Assembly (NCBI GenBank): GCA_020851785.1 | Contig: JADZCC010000010.1 | Coordinates: forward strand, 1 to 64,000 | Direction of reading: 5' to 3' | Source of the DNA: Anaerolineales bacterium | GTDB lineage: Bacteria > Chloroflexota > Anaerolineae > Anaerolineales > Villigracilaceae | Length of the DNA stretch: 64,000 nucleotides | Part shown: in pieces, positions 56,464-64,000 of the stretch | Layout of the letters: every line of letters starts with the position of its first letter | How positions within the stretch are numbered: the stretch's first letter is position 1 | Translations under genes and position numbers: made by a program | Notes under the pieces: generated by a model | Database searches by the model: none | Told to the model about the DNA's origin: nothing | What the model saw: only the letters and a program-made list of their open reading frames with translations

Positions 56464-56816
56464 TCGAGCTTGCCCAATCCGCTTTTAAGAACGTCACGTA
56501 CGAAATCGACGCGACGCCAGATCGGTCTATTTTGCGTATCAATGCGGGGTATGACAAATATCAGATTCTCGTCACGGAATTATTCAGCGATGGGGTTCGT
56601 AAATACCGTTATTACATCATGCGTGGGGATTGGGTTGAGGCGGGCTTTGATAATGCGCCTGATCCACGCGCTATTCGGCTCAAATATGGGAAAATTGGAG
56701 AAGGGCACGCGGGAGAAAATGTCCCACATTTACATCGGGAAGATAAGACTGAACTCTCCTTAACAAAGGAAATGACCTTTCAAGATTTTGTCACATGGCT
56801 GAAAGGAAATTTGTAA
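56427..56816 (+). CDS. DUF6516/TumE-like putative toxin
   Basis: KYRYYIMRGDWVEAGFDNAPDPRAIRLKYGKIGEGHAGENVPHLHREDKTELS; TTG start assumed. Confidence 0.55.
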   Translation: MDEKTSRHFAEIIELAQSAFKNVTYEIDATPDRSILRINAGYDKYQILVTELFSDGVRKYRYYIMRGDWVEAGFDNAPDPRAIRLKYGKIGEGHAGENVPHLHREDKTELSLTKEMTFQDFVTWLKGNL

Positions 56817-56845
56817 CGAAAAACTTGAATACGAAAAGAACTCCG

Positions 56846-56994
56846 CCGCGAAATGACTCCTGCCGAGAAACTTCTGTGGCAGGAAGTCCGTACGAATAAA
56901 TTGGGTGTTCGGTTTAGACGGCAACAAGCCACACCTGTACTTGCGTGCTAGCGCAAGTGTTGTGAGGTTCATCGCTGGCTTTTACTATCACCCC
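56846..56994 (+). pseudogene. DUF559 remnant, copy 3 (N-terminal part, disrupted)
   Basis: LRREMTPAEKLLWQEVRTNKLGVRFRRQQA then a short hairpin-containing insertion, then FIAGFYYHPVKL. Confidence 0.75.
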
Positions 56995-57019
56995 GTAAAG
57001 CTCAAACGGGATCTTCGAC

Positions 57020-58759
57020 TTACTTCTTCTTCCCGCCCTGCACCATTTGCCGGGCGCTCTGGAGCAGTTCATGCGCCGAGCGGAGCGTGCCTTCGCCCAC
57101 TTCGCCGAGCATTTGCGAAAGCTCCAGCAAACGCGGCTCGCCGTCCAACGGCTCGACACGCGTCAACGTGCGGCCCTTGTCCACTAATTTTTGAACCTGA
57201 TAATGCTGGTCGCCAAAGACGGCCAATTGCGGCAGATGCGTCACGCAAAAAACCTGATGCGTGCGCGAAAGGTTCCACAGTTTTTGGCCCACCACCATGC
57301 CCACGCGCCCGCCAATCCCCTGATCAATTTCATCGAAGATTAAAGCCGGGACTTCATCCGCGCGGGCCATGACGTTTTTGAGGCCCAACATCAGGCGCGA
57401 AGTTTCGCCGCCCGAAGCGATCTTGGCCAGCGGCTTCAGCCCTTCGCCCGGGTTGGGGGCGACGAGAAACTCCACGCGGTCGAATCCGTTTTGGTCGAAG
57501 GCGATGCGCGTTCCATCTGCCAGCGGCGCGCCGTTCACATCTGGTTTGGTTTGGAAGTCCACGCCAAATTGCGCCGAAGCCATCTTCAAGTCGTCCAATT
57601 CCAACTCAATGCCTTTGCTCATGGTTTGCGCGGCGGCTTTGCGTTTTTCCGTCAGCGCGTGGCCCTGCCGGCCAAGTTTTTCCAGCAATTTGGCTTCTTC
57701 CAATTCCAGTTCGGCGATGCGATCCGCCGCGCCGGTGATCGTCTCCAATTGTTTGCGCGCGTCGGCGCCATAAGCCAGCGCCGCCGAAATACTGCCGCCA
57801 TATTTGCGCGTCAGCAAATGAATCAAATTCAAACGTTCTTCCACATGGTCCAAACGCTTGGGATTAAATTCAATTTCATCCAGATAGCCGCGCAAGCCGT
57901 GAATGATTTCCGAAATTGTATCCAGCGCTTCGTCCGCCTGGTCGGCCAACTCCCTTTGGCCCTCGTCAATTTTAGCCAGCGCGGTTAAAGCCTGCGCGGC
58001 CTGGCCGAGCAAGTCGGTGGCGGCGGGCGTTTCCGGCGAGCCTTCTTCCAGCACGGCCAAAGCCTCTTGCGCGTTCTGCGCCAAAGACTCAGCGTTCGCC
58101 AGCCGGTCGCGTTCTTTGCGTAGCTCTTCGTCTTCGCCGAGTTTCAATTGCGCGTCTTCAATTTCTTCGGCCTGATACGTCAGCGTTTCGATGCGGCGGT
58201 TGGCGTCGGCTTGCGTTTTGCGCAAGGCGCTTAATTCATGGCGCAGAGTTAACAGCGTGTGATAGGTCTGCCGGTACTCTATCAGCGGCTTGGAAACTTC
58301 GGCGTAGCGATCGAGCAGGCCGAGGTGGGCGCGCGGATCGAGCAGGGAGAGATGTTCGGCCTGCCCGTGGATATCAATCAACAAGGCGCCCAATTCCTTA
58401 AGCAAGCCCACGTTCACCGTGCGCCCATTGACGCGGGCTACACTGCGCCCCTCTTTGCGGACTTCGCGCATCAGCACGACATAATTGGGATCGTCCATTA
58501 ACTCTTCGCGATTTAAGACTGCGTGCACCGCCTCTTTTTCTGGACCTTTGAGTTGGAACACGGCCTCAACAAAGGCGGCGTCTGAATCAGCGCGCACAAA
58601 GGCCGGGTCGGCTTTGCCGCCAATCAACATCACCACCGCGTCGAGGATGATGGATTTGCCCGCGCCGGTTTCGCCGGTGAGGATGATCAGCCCCGCGCCA
58701 AAGCGCAGGTCTAATTTATCAATGATCGCAAAGTTTTGGATGTGCAGTTCGGTCAGCAT
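57020..58759 (-). CDS. recN: DNA repair protein RecN
   Basis: MLTELHIQNFAIIDKLDLRFGAGLIILTGETGAGKSIILDAV; LASGGETSRLMLGLKNVMA; DEIDQGIGGRVGMVVGQKL. Confidence 0.97.
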   Translation of the reverse strand: MLTELHIQNFAIIDKLDLRFGAGLIILTGETGAGKSIILDAVVMLIGGKADPAFVRADSDAAFVEAVFQLKGPEKEAVHAVLNREELMDDPNYVVLMREVRKEGRSVARVNGRTVNVGLLKELGALLIDIHGQAEHLSLLDPRAHLGLLDRYAEVSKPLIEYRQTYHTLLTLRHELSALRKTQADANRRIETLTYQAEEIEDAQLKLGEDEELRKERDRLANAESLAQNAQEALAVLEEGSPETPAATDLLGQAAQALTALAKIDEGQRELADQADEALDTISEIIHGLRGYLDEIEFNPKRLDHVEERLNLIHLLTRKYGGSISAALAYGADARKQLETITGAADRIAELELEEAKLLEKLGRQGHALTEKRKAAAQTMSKGIELELDDLKMASAQFGVDFQTKPDVNGAPLADGTRIAFDQNGFDRVEFLVAPNPGEGLKPLAKIASGGETSRLMLGLKNVMARADEVPALIFDEIDQGIGGRVGMVVGQKLWNLSRTHQVFCVTHLPQLAVFGDQHYQVQKLVDKGRTLTRVEPLDGEPRLLELSQMLGEVGEGTLRSAHELLQSARQMVQGGKKK

Positions 58760-58762
58760 AGG

Positions 58763-59275
58763 TTAATGGGTCAGTTGGATTCCAGAAATCCGCGCATAGA
58801 CGGTAGGCGCGGCGATGACGACATAAATTCCGAGTCCGAGCAGGGCAAACAAATTACCGGTGAAAAATAAAAGCGCGGCGATGGGCAGAGCGCCAACGAC
58901 CACGCCCGCGGCGCAGGCCATGAACAAGATTTTGGAGCGGCGTTTTTTGATGGCGCGCAAAGCCAGGTTGCCGATGAAAGCACCCGCGCCGCCGCCCAAC
59001 GCCACGCCGACAAAGAGGATGTAAAAGCCGAGGAAACTGGCCGCCAACCCAACCAGAATGCTGGCAATCAGCGACAGCGCAAACGTGACGCCAAAGCCGA
59101 TCAAGGGATCGTACCAGACGGCGGTGTCGAAAGACTTTTCATGCTGGCGTACGCACTCTTTGCATAAATATCCGGTGGGCGTATGCACGGCGCAGGCGGT
59201 GCAAATATATCTTTCACAGCGCTTGCAACGCAGGGAAGTTTCGCGGGTGGGGTGAGCGTAACAAAAAGTAGTCAT
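58763..59275 (-). CDS. B-box-type zinc-ribbon plus multi-TM membrane protein
   Basis: CYAHPTRETSLRCKRCERYICTACAVHTPTGYLCKECVRQH followed by about four TM helices. Confidence 0.82.
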   Translation of the reverse strand: MTTFCYAHPTRETSLRCKRCERYICTACAVHTPTGYLCKECVRQHEKSFDTAVWYDPLIGFGVTFALSLIASILVGLAASFLGFYILFVGVALGGGAGAFIGNLALRAIKKRRSKILFMACAAGVVVGALPIAALLFFTGNLFALLGLGIYVVIAAPTVYARISGIQLTH

Positions 59276-59276
59276 C

Positions 59277-60140
59277 TTAGCGGGGCAATCCTAAAGAGTT
59301 TTCGTTCATGTGCGCGGTCAGGTTGCGATAAAAATAACCGGCGTCGCCAAAGCGCACAAATTGCGCGGTCACGTCCGCCGCGCGAATGTTGATCAGGTCG
59401 TCTTCGAGCAGGGGCGTGGGCGGCTGGCCATCTATGCTAATGATGGCGTTTTCGCCGTTGATCTTAATCGTCACTGAAGCGCCTTCAGATAACACCACCG
59501 CGCGATCCACCGATAGATGCGGCGCAATGGGAACCAGCAAAATGTTGCGTAGCTCCGGCGGCAAAATGGGCCCGCCCGCGGCCAGCGCGTACGCCGTGGA
59601 GCCGGTGGCCGTGGCGGCGATCAATCCGTCCGCCACATAGCTGGTTAATTGAAGGCCGTCCACAAAGGCGGTAAAGCGCACCGGACGCAAGTTCTGCCCG
59701 CGCCCCACCACCACTTCGTTCAGCGCGTTCCAGTTCCCAATTTCTGCGCCGCCACGCACATGGCTGGCGTTGAGCATCATCCGGTTTTCGATCCAGGCTT
59801 CGCCGTTGAATAATTTTTCAAAATAAGCGCGCCAGTCTTCGCGTTCGATCTGAATCAGAAAGCCAATGCGCCCGAGGTTTACGCCCAAAATGGGCAGGTT
59901 GGCCGGCGCGCATAAATGCCCGGCGCGGAGCATACTGCCGTCGCCGCCGACGACCACGAGCAAATCAAACTCGCCCTGTTGAACGCGTTTGCGTAAGGCT
60001 TCATCGTATAACGAGCCGCACGGGGCGACCACGCCTCTGGCTTTTAAATGCTCGGCAATGGCTTCGCCTTCGGCCAACGCTTCCAATTTTTTGGGGTAAG
60101 CGACGATCACCGGTCGTTGTGGAATAAAGGGCTTGGGCAT
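59277..60140 (-). CDS. nadK: NAD(+)/NADH kinase
   Basis: VVVGGDGSMLRAGHL, GVNLGRIGFLIQ, NEVVVGRG, DGLIAATATGSTAYALAAGGPI. Confidence 0.96.
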   Translation of the reverse strand: MPKPFIPQRPVIVAYPKKLEALAEGEAIAEHLKARGVVAPCGSLYDEALRKRVQQGEFDLLVVVGGDGSMLRAGHLCAPANLPILGVNLGRIGFLIQIEREDWRAYFEKLFNGEAWIENRMMLNASHVRGGAEIGNWNALNEVVVGRGQNLRPVRFTAFVDGLQLTSYVADGLIAATATGSTAYALAAGGPILPPELRNILLVPIAPHLSVDRAVVLSEGASVTIKINGENAIISIDGQPPTPLLEDDLINIRAADVTAQFVRFGDAGYFYRNLTAHMNENSLGLPR

Positions 60141-60168
60141 ATTGCGGAATTATACCTGTATGAAGCGC

Positions 60169-60687
60169 CTAGGCGAGTTTCTGGTCGCAAAGGTTGCGAA
60201 AGCCGCATCCTTTACAACGGGAAGCCTGCTCGTGCGAACGAGCGACCTCACGCTTGAGGTCGTCTTCCTTCATGTCGGCCAGCAGTTCAAATAAAGCGGA
60301 TTCCAATTCAGGGGTGTAGTCAATTGCAAAGTCGCGGTTTTCGTAATGGATGATTCCGTAGGGCGGGCGTTTGGCGTAAGTCTTTTCAACCAGCAGGCAA
60401 TAGGAAGCCAGTTGAAAGATGTGCGCGTCGTACGGCGCTTCGGGCGCGCGCCCGGATTTAACTTCCACGGGAATGAGTTGACCGTTCTTTTCAATTAAAT
60501 AATCGGGCTTGCCGGTCAAATCCAGCGCGGCGTAAAAGAGCGGCTTTTCCACTTTGCCCCAGCCGTGCGTATCCGTGTACACCACCCGCCCGCCGGGTAA
60601 ACCCGCAGATTTTTGCTGGCGGCCGGATTGGAAGAAAAAGATCAAGGCGAGGAGCAGGAGGACGAGCGCGAGGATGGGCGTAGTCAT
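60169..60687 (-). CDS. Cas4/Dna2-like PD-(D/E)XK protein, C-terminal half with N-terminal TM anchor
   Basis: TM ILALVLLLLALIFFF; GKPDYLIEKNGQLIPVEVKSGRAPEAPYDAHIFQLASYCLLVE; CKGCGFRNLC. Confidence 0.85.
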   Translation of the reverse strand: MTTPILALVLLLLALIFFFQSGRQQKSAGLPGGRVVYTDTHGWGKVEKPLFYAALDLTGKPDYLIEKNGQLIPVEVKSGRAPEAPYDAHIFQLASYCLLVEKTYAKRPPYGIIHYENRDFAIDYTPELESALFELLADMKEDDLKREVARSHEQASRCKGCGFRNLCDQKLA

Positions 60688-60691
60688 GGAA

Positions 60692-60928
60692 TTAGACGAC
60701 CTGCAGGGTGCAATAGGCGACCAGCAAGAGAACAGCCGCGAGAAACAGAATCAGGCCCACGGTCCGGGTGATGAGCGAAGCCAGGACCTGCCGCCCGTGC
60801 TTCTTATGCAATTCAGTCCCGGCCGAAAGCTCCGCCTGATTTTGCGAAACTGCGCCATTTTTTTTGTACCACCAGGCGCGACGACAATACAGGTAATTGC
60901 CAATGTCTGAAGAGCGGATGATGCGCAT
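60692..60928 (-). CDS. Cas4-like N-terminal half with C-terminal TM anchor
   Basis: MRIIRSSDIGNYLYCRRAWWYKKNGAVSQNQAELSAGTELHKKHG then TM VGLILFLAAVLLLVAYCTL. Confidence 0.7.
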   Translation of the reverse strand: MRIIRSSDIGNYLYCRRAWWYKKNGAVSQNQAELSAGTELHKKHGRQVLASLITRTVGLILFLAAVLLLVAYCTLQVV

Positions 60929-61032
60929 GGGCGAAGTATAGCACAAATTTTCTATTTCCTTTCTGGTTTTTGAGGAAAAAACGCCGATTTCGCCGGCAAG
61001 CCCCCAAAAAAGGATGTGTTAGAATCTTAAGC

Positions 61033-61689
61033 ATGAGTCTGGTTTTGGCCTCCAGTTCCCCGCGTCGCAAACAATTATTTGGTTTGGGGAACTGGAATTT
61101 TGAAGTGATCGTCGCTGACCTTGACGAAAGCGTCCTCCCTGGCGAAACGCCGCGCGCGTACGTCTTGCGGCTGGCGCAGGCCAAGGCTTTGGCGGTGGCG
61201 CCCAAAGTTTCAGGCGATTCGATCATCGTCGGCTCGGATACTTCGGTGATTGACGGCGCCGAGATTTTAGGCAAACCCACCGACGCGGAAGATGCGGCGC
61301 AGATGTTGCGCCAATTGCGCGGGCGGACGCATCAGGTCTTTACGGCTATTGCAATCTATCGCGCAAGCGACCAAAAACTGGCAACAGATTTGTGCGTGAC
61401 GGACGTCCCCATGCGGGACTATACCGAAGCCGAACTTCAGGCTTACATCGGCACTGGCGACCCGTTGGATAAAGCCGGAGCCTACGCCATTCAACACGCG
61501 GAGTTTAACCCCGTGGTTGAAATGCAGGGTTGTTTTGCCGGAGTGATGGGCCTGCCGATGTGTCATGTGACGCGCGCACTAAAAGCCTTTGGCGTGCAAC
61601 CTAATGCGGACGTGCCGCTGGGCTGTCAGAAATTATTAAAGTACGAATGTTTGGTTTCGGGCGCAATTTTGCGCGGCGAAATGGTTTGA
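61033..61689 (+). CDS. maf: Maf family nucleoside triphosphate pyrophosphatase
   Basis: LVLASSSPRRKQLFGL, VGSDTSVIDGAEILGKPTDAEDAAQMLRQLRGRTHQVFT, DKAGAYAIQ. Confidence 0.95.
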   Translation: MSLVLASSSPRRKQLFGLGNWNFEVIVADLDESVLPGETPRAYVLRLAQAKALAVAPKVSGDSIIVGSDTSVIDGAEILGKPTDAEDAAQMLRQLRGRTHQVFTAIAIYRASDQKLATDLCVTDVPMRDYTEAELQAYIGTGDPLDKAGAYAIQHAEFNPVVEMQGCFAGVMGLPMCHVTRALKAFGVQPNADVPLGCQKLLKYECLVSGAILRGEMV

Positions 61690-61699
61690 AAGGAAACGC

Positions 61700-63949
61700 A
61701 TGAAATTTTTACGTTGGATGAATCTGCTTTTGGCCGTGACTTTACTTTCCGCGTGCGACAGTACCGGCCAGACGAACGGCGGCACGCCGGAGCCGGGCGG
61801 GCTGAGCGGACTCTTTTCTTCCGAGACTTCCACGCCCCTACCGACTGCGCCGGTGACGATCATCCCCGCGCCAGACGCAAAAGCCGTGGTGACGAAGTAT
61901 TTGGAAGCGCTCCAAAAAGACGACTACGAAACGATGTACAACCTGCTGACTGCCGAAAGCCAGTCCAGCGTTACGCTGGAAGATTTTTCCAAGCGCTGGA
62001 ATGATTCGCTCAATGAGATGAGCGCCAAAGCGATTGATTTTACCGTCGGCTCCTCCTTATTAAGCCCCTATAAAGCGGAAGTGGGGTATGCGGTCACTTA
62101 TCAAACCGTCCTGGCGGGAGACATTCAAAGGAACATCGTCATCCGCATGAATTTGGAAAACAAGGCCTGGAAGATCGTTTGGGAAGATAGCCAAATCCTC
62201 CCCGAACTGGCGGGCGGCAACACCCTGCGCATGGAATACAGCGTTCCAGCGCGCGGCGACATTTACGACCGCGAAGGCCAGGCGATTGTTTCGCAAGCCG
62301 ATTCGTTCGCCTTCGGGATTCAAACCGACCAGATCAACTACGAATTGTTTGGCTCGTTAATTTCCGAATTTGGCAAATTATGCGGCTACGACCCGGAATA
62401 CATCAAAGATCAAATTGAATCGCTGGGGTCGGGCTATTACATCCCCATGTGCGAAGGCACGCGCGACGAAGCCCAACGCCTGCTTTCGATTAACCCGGGC
62501 GGCATGGTCGCTTCGGAATACAACTCGCGTTATTATTTCAACACGGGCGTGGCCCCGCAAGCCGTGGGCTACACTCAACTGATCTCGCCAGAACAGCTAA
62601 ATCAATATCGCCGCCTCGGATATCGCGGCGATGAACGGATTGGCCAATCCGGCATCGAAGAATGGGCGGAGGATTATTTAGCCGGAAAGCACGGCGGAAC
62701 CCTGCGCGTCGTCGCGCCGGATGGAAGCATCCTCGCCACGCTGGGGCAAAGCGCCGCCGAACCCGCCGATTCCGTTTACCTGACGCTCGACCGCAACCTG
62801 CAAATTCAGGCCCAAAAAGCGATTGAGTTCTTCCGCGGCGCGATTGTAATTATGGAAGTGGATACCGGCCGCGTGTTGGCCATGGCCTCCGCGCCGGATT
62901 TTGACCCGAATTATTTTGAACCAAACAACCCCAACTACATTGGGCTAGGCAATTTAATCAACGACCCAAACAACCCGCTCTACAACCGCGCCACGCAGGG
63001 GCAATACCCGCTTGGCTCGGTCTTCAAAATCATCACCATGTCTGCCGCGCTGGAAAGCGGCTTGTATCTCAAAGACACCACCTACGATTGCCAATATGAT
63101 TTCACCGACATCCCCGGCATTGAACCGCGCCACGATTGGACGTGGGAGCATTGTCAGCAACGCCTGCAAAATGGGCAATCCTGCAACACTTCCGACAGCA
63201 AACCCTCCGGGTTGGTCACGTTACAGGAAGGCCTCATGCGCTCGTGCAACCCATACTTCTGGCATATTGGTTTGGATTTATTTGCCAATTGGGATCGCGC
63301 CGGAGACATCGCCAAAATGGCGCGCGGCTTTGGGCTGGCGGCCCCCACCGGCATTGAGCAAGTCCCTGAAGCCAGCGGCCAAATCCTCGTCCCCGCCAGC
63401 GATATTGACGCGATCAATCAGGCGATTGGACAAGGCGACGTGCAGGTGACGCCCCTGCAAGTGGCGAACTTCATCGCCGCCATCGCCAACGGCGGGACCT
63501 TATACCGGCCCCAACTCGTTGAGAAGATTCTCCCCGTGGAAGGCGATCCGCTCCTCGTCTTCAAACCAGAGGCGCGCGGCACGCTCCCCTTAAGGAAAGA
63601 AAACCTGGAAACGCTTCAGGAAGCCATGTTTATGGTGACGCAAAACCCATTGGGGACGGCGCGCTTCAACATTCGCGGTTTGCAGTTTAACGTGGCGGGT
63701 AAAACCGGCACGGCCGAATCGGGGAGCGGCTTATCCCATGCGTGGTTTGCAGGTTACACCTACAACCAGGCCAACACGCAGAAGCCGGATATCGCAATTG
63801 CGATCATCATTGAGAATCGCGGCGAAGGCTCGGACTGGGCCGTGCCGCTCTTCCGCGCGATGGTGGAAACGTATTATTATGGAAGCCCACAACGCTATAA
63901 CTACGAAAAATTTGAAGTGGATCAGCCGCCCTACACCCCCGCGCCATAA
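61700..63949 (+). CDS. Penicillin-binding protein, class B, with MecA-like NTF2 N-terminal domain and lipobox
   Basis: LLSACDS lipobox; NTF2-like region; RGDIYDREGQAI; transpeptidase SVFK, SCN, KTGTAE motifs. Confidence 0.93.
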   Translation: MKFLRWMNLLLAVTLLSACDSTGQTNGGTPEPGGLSGLFSSETSTPLPTAPVTIIPAPDAKAVVTKYLEALQKDDYETMYNLLTAESQSSVTLEDFSKRWNDSLNEMSAKAIDFTVGSSLLSPYKAEVGYAVTYQTVLAGDIQRNIVIRMNLENKAWKIVWEDSQILPELAGGNTLRMEYSVPARGDIYDREGQAIVSQADSFAFGIQTDQINYELFGSLISEFGKLCGYDPEYIKDQIESLGSGYYIPMCEGTRDEAQRLLSINPGGMVASEYNSRYYFNTGVAPQAVGYTQLISPEQLNQYRRLGYRGDERIGQSGIEEWAEDYLAGKHGGTLRVVAPDGSILATLGQSAAEPADSVYLTLDRNLQIQAQKAIEFFRGAIVIMEVDTGRVLAMASAPDFDPNYFEPNNPNYIGLGNLINDPNNPLYNRATQGQYPLGSVFKIITMSAALESGLYLKDTTYDCQYDFTDIPGIEPRHDWTWEHCQQRLQNGQSCNTSDSKPSGLVTLQEGLMRSCNPYFWHIGLDLFANWDRAGDIAKMARGFGLAAPTGIEQVPEASGQILVPASDIDAINQAIGQGDVQVTPLQVANFIAAIANGGTLYRPQLVEKILPVEGDPLLVFKPEARGTLPLRKENLETLQEAMFMVTQNPLGTARFNIRGLQFNVAGKTGTAESGSGLSHAWFAGYTYNQANTQKPDIAIAIIIENRGEGSDWAVPLFRAMVETYYYGSPQRYNYEKFEVDQPPYTPAP

Positions 63950-63952
63950 CTT

Positions 63953-64000
63953 GTGACTGAAACGACTCACGCTGGTTTAATCGTCAAGGCTCAATCTGGT
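63953..64000 (+). CDS. rsgA: N-terminus of probable ribosome small-subunit GTPase RsgA (runs off window)
   Basis: GTG start, (M)TETTHAGLIVKAQSG in frame to the last base; resembles RsgA N-terminal OB segment. Only 16 codons visible. Confidence 0.4.
   Translation, partial: MTETTHAGLIVKAQSG

Noticed and set aside
56905-57372. 155-aa + strand ORF
   Set aside because: Antisense to recN; Arg/Pro/Ala-rich shadow.
60169-60928. Split Cas4-like pair as a CRISPR adaptation gene
   Set aside because: No cas1/cas2, other cas genes or arrays in the window; operon context is nadK/recN.

Overview
This 64-kb window is a bacterial chromosome segment at moderate GC. Gene content suggests a Chloroflexota (Anaerolineae-like) genome: multi-PAS/GAF histidine kinases, Thr/Pro-rich lipoproteins, VWA-FHA and PP2C proteins, Elp3. 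That taxonomy is inferred, not tested. Most of the window is ordinary core or peripheral metabolism and signalling: era, yitT-like, elp3, cysH, guaA, xpt, tyrA-like, ogt, ettA, recN, nadK, maf, a PBP, and the first codons of a probable rsgA at the right edge. Notable content: (i) an IS3-type transposase end at the left edge that truncates an HNH-like gene; (ii) a dispersed intergenic MITE-like element with CTAGC(T/C)ACCTGACA terminal inverted repeats, three copies; (iii) an accessory islet at about 50.3-57.0 kb around ettA with several toxin-antitoxin pairs, an HNH nuclease, decaying Vsr/DUF559 remnants and a duplicated 3' end of ettA; (iv) a Cas4/Dna2-like nuclease that appears split into two adjacent, membrane-anchored half-proteins in a nadK-recN operon, with no CRISPR nearby; (v) an Elp3 gene near a methyltransferase resembling Trm9; (vi) a PP2C / degenerate PP2C / VWA-FHA signalling locus; (vii) a cluster of four paralogous sensor kinases. 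No rRNA, tRNA or CRISPR array was recognised. All family calls are by eye from motifs and carry matching uncertainty.
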